Origin: Promineifilum sp.
GTDB taxonomy: Bacteria > Chloroflexota > Anaerolineae > Promineifilales > Promineifilaceae
Direction: 5' to 3'
DNA: 38,326 bases
Assembly: GCA_019454405.1 (NCBI GenBank)
Contig: JACFOH010000016.1
Coordinates: 1-38,326 of the forward strand
Shown here in pieces: positions 31,959 to 38,326 of this stretch. Under the pieces are notes generated by a model. The model was not told the DNA's origin. It worked only from the letters and a program-made list of their open reading frames with translations, and made no database searches. How positions within the stretch are numbered: the first letter of the stretch is position 1; each line of letters begins with the position of its first letter. A program made the translations under genes and the position numbers.

Positions 31959-32966
31959 ATGATCAAAGTAGGCATCTATGGCGCGACAGGCTACACGGGT
32001 TACGAGCTGGTGAAACTGCTTCAGCGCCATCCCGCGGCCGAGATCGTCTTTGCCACGTCGCAATCCTATGCCGGCAAGACGCTGGCTGACGTGTTCCCCG
32101 CCGCGCCCGCCTTGCCCCTCATCGCCGGAGAGGACGCGCTCCTCGACGGAGTCGATTGCGTCTTCCTGTGCCTGCCCCATGCCGCCGCTGCAGCGACGGC
32201 CGTCACGGCGCTGGAGGCGGGAGTACGCGTCATCGATCTCAGCGCCGATTTTCGTTTGCGGGATGCCTCGACCTACACCGAATGGTACGCCCACACCCAC
32301 CCCGCGCCGGAGCTGCTGGCCGAGGCCGTCTATGGGCTAACCGAGGTCTTCCGCGACGACTTGCCGGGAGCGCGACTGGTGGCCAATCCCGGCTGCTATC
32401 CGACGAGCGTCTTGCTGGCTCTGCGCCCTCTGCTGCTCAGCGATATCGTCATCAGCGGGCCGATCATTGCCGACTCCAAATCGGGCGTCTCCGGCGCAGG
32501 CCGCACGCCAACGGCCACGACCCACTTCGTCGAGGTAGCCGATAATTTCTCGCCCTACAAGATCGGCCGTTCTCATCGCCACCTACCGGAGATGGAACAG
32601 GCCATCCACTGGTGGCGAAATGACGCGCCCTCGCTAATCTTCTCGCCCCATCTGCTGCCCACGCCGCGCGGCATCCTCTCAACACTCTACGTGACACTGG
32701 GCGAGGATGTGGCCGAAGGCGATTTGCGCGATTTATACACCGACGCCTACATGGAAGAACCGTTCGTACGTGTCTTGCCGGCCGGCCAACAGGCATCCTT
32801 GGCCCACGTTAATCATACCAATCAGTGCGCCATCGGCCTGACTTTAGTCGGCCGGACATTGATCCTGACCTCGGCCATCGATAACCTGGTCAAGGGCGCC
32901 GCCGGGCAGGCTATCCAGAATATGAACGTCGTCTTCGGATGCCCGGAAACATACGGCTTAATGTAA
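31959..32966 (+). CDS. argC: N-acetyl-gamma-glutamyl-phosphate reductase
   Basis: A 335-residue NADPH-dependent enzyme reducing N-acetylglutamyl phosphate to the semialdehyde. It has the nucleotide-binding start VGIYGATGYTGYELVKLL (4-21), SADFRLRD, the catalytic Cys C146 in NPGCYPTS, GVSGAGRTPT, and HRHLPEMEQ with the catalytic His. Length is normal. ATG 31959 follows AAGGGAAGAG; 14 further upstream codons lie over a second hairpin (31917-31945) and are not used. It is the first structural gene of the arg operon and lies behind the attenuator. Confidence 0.96.
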   Translation: MIKVGIYGATGYTGYELVKLLQRHPAAEIVFATSQSYAGKTLADVFPAAPALPLIAGEDALLDGVDCVFLCLPHAAAAATAVTALEAGVRVIDLSADFRLRDASTYTEWYAHTHPAPELLAEAVYGLTEVFRDDLPGARLVANPGCYPTSVLLALRPLLLSDIVISGPIIADSKSGVSGAGRTPTATTHFVEVADNFSPYKIGRSHRHLPEMEQAIHWWRNDAPSLIFSPHLLPTPRGILSTLYVTLGEDVAEGDLRDLYTDAYMEEPFVRVLPAGQQASLAHVNHTNQCAIGLTLVGRTLILTSAIDNLVKGAAGQAIQNMNVVFGCPETYGLM

Positions 32967-33005
32967 ATCATCGTTCGCCAGGAACGCGAAGCAAGGAACT
33001 ACATC

Positions 33006-33842
33006 ATGACTCGAATCATCAAAATCGGCGGCAATGAAATGAACACCCCCGGCTTTCTGGAAGCGTTAGCGCGCCAGATCGCCCGGCTCTCGGCCGAAAC
33101 GGCCGAACCGCTCATCATCGTCCACGGCGGCGGCCAGGAGATCGCCGCTCTCCAGTCGCGGCTGGGCATTGAACCGATTAAAGTCGACGGCCTGCGAGTC
33201 ACCAACGCCGAGTCTCTGGCTGTGGCGCAGATGGTTCTATCGGGACACACTAACAAGGCCATCGTCAAGGCATTCCTGACGGCCGGGCTGGACGCCGCCG
33301 GCTTCAGTGGTATCGATGGCGGGCTGTTGCGCTGCCGCAAGAAGCAGCATCCAACGGTCGACCTGGGGCTGGTCGGCGAGATTACCTCGGTCAGGGCCAG
33401 TTTCCTGACCGCTCTCACTACGCAAGGTATCATCCCGGTTATCTCCCCCATTTCGCTGGGCGAGGACAACCAGACCTACAACGTAAATGCCGACGAGGCC
33501 GCCGGAGCCATCGCTCAGGCGCTATCGGCCCGCGTGCTCGATTTTGTATCCAACGTGCCGGGCGTGTTACAGGGGGATCACCTGCTGCCTCGATTAACGC
33601 AAACGCGAGCCGAGGCGCTCATCGCCGGAGATGTGATCACCGGGGGGATGATCCCTAAGGTGCGGACTGCGCTCGATGCCCTCGGCCGTGGCGTAGGTCA
33701 GGTACGCATCGTCAATCTGGACGGCCTGGGAACAGGCGGCGGAACCGTGTTCGTCAGCGACGAGCACGAAGCATCCTGGCCAACCAGGCCATTCTCCGGC
33801 CATTACGCGCCGGTCGATCTGTTCAGCGTAGCGAACGGCTGA
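33006..33842 (+). CDS. argB: Acetylglutamate kinase
   Basis: A 278-residue amino-acid kinase phosphorylating N-acetylglutamate. Landmarks are IIKIGGNEM at the start (glycine-rich loop and Lys5), IIVHGGGQEI (37-46), IKVDGLRVT (substrate-binding Arg), NVNADEAAGAIAQAL and GGMIPKVRTALDAL. There is no long N-terminal helix of the type found in some arginine-sensitive hexameric enzymes, so feedback inhibition by arginine is uncertain; the attenuator may carry more of the control. LysZ-type activity in an alpha-aminoadipate pathway is a less likely alternative given argC and argD. Confidence 0.92.
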   Translation: MTRIIKIGGNEMNTPGFLEALARQIARLSAETAEPLIIVHGGGQEIAALQSRLGIEPIKVDGLRVTNAESLAVAQMVLSGHTNKAIVKAFLTAGLDAAGFSGIDGGLLRCRKKQHPTVDLGLVGEITSVRASFLTALTTQGIIPVISPISLGEDNQTYNVNADEAAGAIAQALSARVLDFVSNVPGVLQGDHLLPRLTQTRAEALIAGDVITGGMIPKVRTALDALGRGVGQVRIVNLDGLGTGGGTVFVSDEHEASWPTRPFSGHYAPVDLFSVANG

Positions 33843-33881
33843 GCGACTACCATTCCATATCAGTGTCATAACAGGGGCAAG

Positions 33882-35057
33882 ATGAACACCAATCAAATTA
33901 TCCAGGAAGAAAGCCAATATATTATGCAGACCTATCGCCGGGCCGACATTGTGCTGGCGCGCGGCGAGGGCGTCTACCTTTATGACACCGAAGGTCGTCG
34001 CTATCTGGATTTCATGTCGGGCATCGCCGTAACCGCACTGGGACACAGTGACCCACAAGTGGCCGCGACCATAGCCGAGGCAGCCACTACGCTGACCCAT
34101 GTCAGCAACCTCTATTACACGATCCCACAGGTAGAACTGGCCAAGCGGCTGGTCACTCATTCATTCGCCGATCACGTCTTCTTTGCCAACTCGGGAACCG
34201 AATCGGTAGAGGGCGCGCTCAAGTTCGCCCGCAAGCGAGCGCTCGTCCAGCATGGCGAAGGCAAGTCCGGGATTGTCGCTTTCAAGAGCGGCTTCCACGG
34301 CCGGACGATGGGGGCGCTGTCGACGACCTATAAAGCCATCTACCGCGAGCCGTTCGGGCCGCTGCTCGACGGGGTATCTTTCGCGCCCTTTAATGATCTG
34401 GAAGCTGCTCGCGCGCTCATCGGGCCGGACACCGGCGCTGTCATCGTCGAGCCGGTACAGGGTGAAGGCGGCATCAACGCCGCAACCCCCGAGTTTCTGC
34501 GCGGCCTGCGCGAGCTATGCGACGAACATGGCGCGACGCTGATCTTCGACGAGATCCAGTGCGGGTTGGGTCGCACCGGCCGTTTGTGGGCGCACGAAGC
34601 ATTCGGAGTGACGCCAGACATCATGACCCTGGCCAAGCCGTTGGCCAATGGCCTGCCCATCGGCGCCATCCTGCTGACCGAAGAGGTCGCCTCGACCGTC
34701 GGTTACGGCGAGCATGGCACCACATTCGGCGGTGGACCGCTCGTTTGCAGCGTAGCCAATGTCGTCTTCGACCGCGTTGCCCAGCCGGAATTCCTGGCGG
34801 CCGTCACTGCCAACGGAGAGTATCTTCGCCAGCAGTTGCGCGAACTGGACAGCCCGCACGTCCTCGAAGTGCGCGGCGCGGGGTTGATGGTCGGCGTCGA
34901 TCTCGACATTCCCGCCGCCCAGGTCATGGCCGCGGCGCGATCAGCCGGCCTGCTCGTCATCAACGCCGGCGAAACGACGCTGCGTATCGCTCCGCCGCTC
35001 ATCATAACAAAAGAGCAGATCGATGAAGGGGTCGCAGTACTGGCCAACTGCCTGTAA
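33882..35057 (+). CDS. argD: Acetylornithine aminotransferase
   Basis: A 391-residue class III PLP aminotransferase converting N-acetylglutamate semialdehyde to N-acetylornithine. Features are YLDFMSGIAVTALGHSDP, the phosphate loop NSGTESVEGALKFAR (103-117), FKSGFHGRTMGALS, FDEIQCGLGRTG with D223, and the Schiff-base Lys K252 in TLAKPLANGLPIGA. AGGGG precedes the ATG. It follows argB by 39 nt. The pathway lacks argJ/argE here; acetyl recycling must be encoded elsewhere or involve the next gene. Confidence 0.95.
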   Translation: MNTNQIIQEESQYIMQTYRRADIVLARGEGVYLYDTEGRRYLDFMSGIAVTALGHSDPQVAATIAEAATTLTHVSNLYYTIPQVELAKRLVTHSFADHVFFANSGTESVEGALKFARKRALVQHGEGKSGIVAFKSGFHGRTMGALSTTYKAIYREPFGPLLDGVSFAPFNDLEAARALIGPDTGAVIVEPVQGEGGINAATPEFLRGLRELCDEHGATLIFDEIQCGLGRTGRLWAHEAFGVTPDIMTLAKPLANGLPIGAILLTEEVASTVGYGEHGTTFGGGPLVCSVANVVFDRVAQPEFLAAVTANGEYLRQQLRELDSPHVLEVRGAGLMVGVDLDIPAAQVMAAARSAGLLVINAGETTLRIAPPLIITKEQIDEGVAVLANCL

Positions 35058-35093
35058 GCCGGCAGCCGGGCATAAGTTGAGCGAGGCTCCAGC

Positions 35094-35657
35094 ATGATCG
35101 AGTATTCAACCGCCAGCATTTTCCGTACGAATCGCAGGCTTGCCATCGGGACAACTGCGCTCACTGTCAATGCCCTCATGCCTGCGGACTGGCCGGCCGT
35201 CCGCGCCATCTACCAGGAAGGCATCGCTACCGGACAAGCCACCTTCGAGACAGCCGCCCCCGATTGGCAAGCGTGGGACAACTCCCACCGCGCCGATTGC
35301 CGTCTTGTCGCCCGTCGTGATGGTCGGGTCGTCGGCTGGACAGCTCTCAGTCCGGTGTCATGGCGCAGCGTCTTTGGCGGTGTGGCCGAGGTCAGCATCT
35401 ATGTGGCCGCCGCCGCGCGCCGCCAGGGCATCGGCCGGGCGTTGCTGACCGCGCTCGTCGCCGATTCCGAGGCCGCCGGTCTCTGGACCCTGCAATCGGG
35501 CATCTTCCCCGAAAACGAGGCCAGCGTCGCGCTCCACCTGTCCTGCGGCTTTCACATCATCGGCCGTCGCGAGCGGCTGGGGTTCCATCAGGGCGTTTGG
35601 CGCGATGCGCTCCTGCTCGAGCGTCGCAGCAGCCAGGTTGGCGTAGCGGGACAGTAG
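35094..35657 (+). CDS. GNAT N-acetyltransferase (phosphinothricin/methionine-sulfoximine acetyltransferase-like)
   Basis: A 187-residue acetyltransferase. Residues about 29-180 match the Pat/Bar type: LMPADWPAVRAIYQEGIATGQATFET, GWTALSPVSWRSVFGGVAEVSIYVAAAARRQGIGRALLTAL (acetyl-CoA loop RRQGIGRALL), LQSGIFPENEASVALHLSCGFHIIGRRERLG. Known relatives acetylate glutamate-like inhibitors and some amino acids. It begins 36 nt after argD, so it is probably co-transcribed. A role in supplying acetylated glutamate is conceivable but unproven. The first 28 residues are extra to the family; ATG 35178 is an alternative start. Confidence 0.82.
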   Translation: MIEYSTASIFRTNRRLAIGTTALTVNALMPADWPAVRAIYQEGIATGQATFETAAPDWQAWDNSHRADCRLVARRDGRVVGWTALSPVSWRSVFGGVAEVSIYVAAAARRQGIGRALLTALVADSEAAGLWTLQSGIFPENEASVALHLSCGFHIIGRRERLGFHQGVWRDALLLERRSSQVGVAGQ

Positions 35658-35667
35658 GTCGGTCGCA

Positions 35668-35696
35668 TTGCGTCCCGCGCCCGGCTGGGCCATACT
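35668..35696 (+). promoter_or_regulatory. Candidate promoter of the terminal membrane-protein gene
   Basis: TTGCGT (35668-35673), 17-nt spacer, CATACT (35691-35696), then 8 nt to GTG 35705. The spacing matches the other short-leader promoters in this window, but the -10 is weaker. Confidence 0.4.
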
Positions 35697-35704
35697 ACGC
35701 AGTA

Positions 35705-38326
35705 GTGACAATCGATCATGATGCCGAACGGCCGCGCGGCCGATTACATACCGCCTATTGGTTACTGCTCACCGCCCTACTGGGTCTGCCGCTCATCACC
35801 CCGCTGCTGCGCTGGTCGGCCGTCGCCTGCACCCATGACGGCCACCTGCACTACCACCGCGTAGCGGCCATGGCCCACGCCTGGGCCAACGGTATTTACC
35901 TGACTCGCTGGCTACCCGATCTGGCCTTCGGCTACGGCTACCCGTTCTTCGTTTATCGCGAAGCCGCCCCACTCTATGCCGTTCTGTTGCCGTTCCTGGC
36001 CGGGCTGCCCCTGCCGGCGGCCTCGAATCTGTTCTATGCGGTAACCATCCTGACGTGCGGCATTTTCATGTTCTTGTGGGTGCGCGACTTGCTCGGGCCG
36101 CGAGCCGCGCTGGTGTCGGCCGTGGCTTATATGGCCACGCCTTACGTGCTGGTCGACGCCCTCGTGCGCGGCAACGCGCCGGAATCCCTGGCTCTGCCGC
36201 TCTTTCCCTTCCTGCTTTGGGTTGGGCGCCGCTGGGCGCTCACCGGCTCGGCCCGATCGTTCGTCGCCGGAGTGGTAGGGTTGGGGCTGCTCTCGATCAG
36301 CCATAATATCTCGACGTTCATCTTTGTGCCGGCGCTGCTGATCTATCTGCTGGCCATCGTCTGGGTATGGCACGACAGAGCGACGCAAGGTTCCCAATCT
36401 TCCACCGACCCCACCGCCTCTGCTCCTCAGCTCTTCCGCTCTCCCGCTTTGTTTCGTGTCTTCGCGCTCATCTTCCTCGGTCTTGGCCTGGCTTTCTTCT
36501 ACACCGGCGGCGCGCTGTTGGAAATGGACGAGGTGACGCTGGAGATGTCCACGACGACGCGCAACAACGATTGGCGTTTCAACTTCGCTTCGTTGGGCGA
36601 GATATTAGCCCCGGTGACGGCCGAAGATCCCACGCTAGTCAATCCACCGCTGCTGTTCCGGTTGGGATGGGTCCCCTTGGCATTGGCGGTCGCCGGATTA
36701 TCGGGGCTGCTTTGGATCAAGGGAAACAACCCGCGCGACCGGGAGCGACGCCTGCATATCTGGCTCATGGCCGTCGCCACAGTCGCCTATTTGTTTATGG
36801 CGTTGCCTGTCTCGCGGCAATTGTGGAACTCATTGCCGCTGATCGATTTCGTCCAATTCCCGTGGCGATTCATCGGCCGCGCCGCCTTGCCAGTGGCGTT
36901 TCTGGCGGGGGCGCCGTTCTATTGGTTTGAGCGCAATCCACAGCCTGCCTCGCGTTTCACAAACAGAGGGTGGCCCACGGCCATCACGGCCACCGCCGTC
37001 GTCTTGCTGATCATCGAAGCGATCCCCAATCTCTACCCGCGCTACTGTGTCGAAGACCCTTTCCCGACCATCCTGACCGTCCATAATTACGAGCACGTCA
37101 CCGGGCTGGTCGGCGTGGATCCGGAAGGCAGTTACTTCCCACGATCGGTGCGCCAACGGCCGGCCGGCTCGCCTATGGAAGTGGACTATACCCTGTCCGG
37201 GAGCGCGATCCACCGGTTCGACGAATCGGCCCTGCCATCGGGCGCCACTATCACCGCCATCGACTATTTGCCTCTGGGTGTGACCCTGACCCTCGACACG
37301 CCGGAGCCGTTCACTGCACGCTACCTCAGCTTCGCCTTCCCCGGCTGGACGGCTCGTGTCGATGGGCAACCGGTATCCATTACGCCGGAAGATCCGACAG
37401 GGCTGATTACGTTCGACGTGCCCGCGGGCGTCCACGACATCTCGGTCAAATGGGGTACGACGCCGCTGCGATCGGCGCTGGGCGCCCTAAGCGTCCTCTC
37501 GGCCATCGGGGCAGCGGCCGTCGCTATCTGGGCCGTCCGGCGAGGTCAATTGCGGCGGCCTATCCCGCGGCGGGAGTCACCCTTGGGCCGCGGGGAAGCG
37601 TTGCTCCTCGTTCTGGTCGCTGTCGGGTTATTAGGCGTCAAGCTCGCGGTCGATCACCTCAACACACCATTAAACCGGCCGGCCGGCCCGTCCGTCAGCT
37701 TCGCCACCACGCTCCAGGCGGCCGAATTGCGTCTCGACGGCTTCAATCTGAGCCGGGAGCGCGTGCCCGCGGGCGAGACGTTCGACATCGACCTGGCCTG
37801 GACGGCCGTCGCGCCGCCGGTCGCCGACTACCAGTCGGAGATCACGTTGCTCGGCCCCGATGGCCTGACCTGGAGCCGGAAGGGGACGGAGCGGCCGCGG
37901 GTCTACGAAGATGCGCCGCCCACCCGCCTGTGGTCACCCGGCGAGTGGGGCTGGGACAGCCGCGAAGTGAGCACGCTCAGTGGCGCGCCGTCCGGCCTGT
38001 ACGACATTGTGGTGACGCTATTCGACCGGGATACGCTGGCCACGGCGACGCTGATCGATACGGCGACGGGCGAAACCTTAGGCCCCACGGCCATCATTGG
38101 GCAAATCGAGATCGTCAACCCAGCCGCGACTCCTGAGTTCACTCCCCAATATCCGGCCGACCATGACTTCCCTGACCTGGGGCTGCGTCTGCTGGGGTAT
38201 AACCAGGATCGGGCCGAAGCCATGTCGGGCGATTCGGTATTGTTGACTTTCTTCTGGGAGTGTCAGGATCGTTCGGGCTGCGAACGCTTCATGCTAAGGC
38301 TGGAAGATAAAGCGGGCGCGGCGGCG
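35705..38326 (+). CDS. Large polytopic membrane protein, 6-pyruvoyl-tetrahydropterin-synthase-related type (partial)
   Basis: An open frame of 874 codons from GTG 35705 to the window edge, with no stop. The first 450 residues contain about nine to ten membrane helices. The family-like first loop has HDGHLHYHRVAAMAH, TRWLPDLAFGYGYPFFVYREAAPLYAVLLPF, resembling PTPS-related membrane proteins and GT-C glycosyltransferases (the acidic HDGH site could be catalytic). An extracytoplasmic stretch (about 480-590) with VEDPFPTILTVHNYEHVTG follows, then two more helices (about 592-610 and 630-645). Beyond them lies an external beta-rich region with ELRLDGFNLSRERVPAG and a repeated-looking LGLRLLGYNQDRAEAMSGD. 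It probably acts in cell-surface glycan or lipid-linked sugar transfer (inferred). Confidence 0.75.
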   Translation, partial: MTIDHDAERPRGRLHTAYWLLLTALLGLPLITPLLRWSAVACTHDGHLHYHRVAAMAHAWANGIYLTRWLPDLAFGYGYPFFVYREAAPLYAVLLPFLAGLPLPAASNLFYAVTILTCGIFMFLWVRDLLGPRAALVSAVAYMATPYVLVDALVRGNAPESLALPLFPFLLWVGRRWALTGSARSFVAGVVGLGLLSISHNISTFIFVPALLIYLLAIVWVWHDRATQGSQSSTDPTASAPQLFRSPALFRVFALIFLGLGLAFFYTGGALLEMDEVTLEMSTTTRNNDWRFNFASLGEILAPVTAEDPTLVNPPLLFRLGWVPLALAVAGLSGLLWIKGNNPRDRERRLHIWLMAVATVAYLFMALPVSRQLWNSLPLIDFVQFPWRFIGRAALPVAFLAGAPFYWFERNPQPASRFTNRGWPTAITATAVVLLIIEAIPNLYPRYCVEDPFPTILTVHNYEHVTGLVGVDPEGSYFPRSVRQRPAGSPMEVDYTLSGSAIHRFDESALPSGATITAIDYLPLGVTLTLDTPEPFTARYLSFAFPGWTARVDGQPVSITPEDPTGLITFDVPAGVHDISVKWGTTPLRSALGALSVLSAIGAAAVAIWAVRRGQLRRPIPRRESPLGRGEALLLVLVAVGLLGVKLAVDHLNTPLNRPAGPSVSFATTLQAAELRLDGFNLSRERVPAGETFDIDLAWTAVAPPVADYQSEITLLGPDGLTWSRKGTERPRVYEDAPPTRLWSPGEWGWDSREVSTLSGAPSGLYDIVVTLFDRDTLATATLIDTATGETLGPTAIIGQIEIVNPAATPEFTPQYPADHDFPDLGLRLLGYNQDRAEAMSGDSVLLTFFWECQDRSGCERFMLRLEDKAGAAA

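Noticed and set aside
1..38326. CRISPR arrays, insertion sequences, attachment sites, rRNA or tRNA genes
   Set aside because: No regularly spaced repeats, transposase or integrase motifs, terminal repeats or RNA-gene signatures were found on either strand by reading.

Overview
The window is a GC-rich, densely coded bacterial chromosome segment that reads like a member of the Chloroflexota, probably Anaerolineae or a relative. This placement is inferred from gene content and style: a solute-binding lipoprotein with a low-complexity stalk, paired ROK proteins, DUF3467, a translin-family protein, RtcB with archease, a class II ribonucleotide reductase, and FHA/zinc-ribbon proteins. No marker gene was searched. 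There are no rRNA or tRNA genes, CRISPR arrays, transposases or integrases, so this looks like core chromosome rather than an island.

Layout. (1) 42-899: a NYN nuclease-like protein with a cold-shock-like C-terminus, on the minus strand. (2) 1073-11449: an amino-sugar (GlcNAc) salvage cluster on the plus strand. It holds a ROK repressor with its own promoter and operator, a ROK kinase, an orphan sugar-binding lipoprotein, a NagZ-like GH3 hexosaminidase, NagA, a spermidine-synthase-like membrane protein and a NagB-II-like SIS deaminase. (3) 11513-19050: DUF3467 plus a translin-family protein, a GT9 glycosyltransferase, archease-RtcB, a nitroreductase, RNase J and a PP2C phosphatase. This stretch is rich in RNA-metabolism genes. 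(4) 19527-23567: a complete ECF transporter (S, T, A, A') with a PfkB kinase. (5) 23601-27064, minus strand: a RibD-like reductase and three envelope or signalling proteins with zinc ribbons and/or FHA domains. (6) 27460-31705: a hypothetical protein, a PlsC acyltransferase and the B12-dependent ribonucleotide reductase NrdJ behind a probable NrdR operator. (7) 31768-35657: an arginine operon (argC-argB-argD-GNAT) preceded by an Arg-rich leader peptide and mutually exclusive hairpins. (8) 35705 to the window end: a partial large membrane protein of the PTPS-related type.

The most notable signal is at 31733-31958. A strong promoter fires directly into a 26-codon ORF containing RRPRRPR. A pause hairpin, an antiterminator and a perfect 11-bp terminator follow, all directly upstream of argC. 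This has the form of ribosome-mediated transcription attenuation controlling arginine synthesis.

A second, window-wide pattern is that several first genes of transcription units have a -10 box only 6-10 nt before the start codon and no Shine-Dalgarno sequence. These look leaderless or nearly so, while genes inside operons carry GGAGG-type sites. Other points of interest are a palindrome pair upstream of nrdJ, a predicted asymmetric ECF ATPase pair, a possible small RNA at 27193-27284, and a translin-family gene overlapping a DUF3467 gene.
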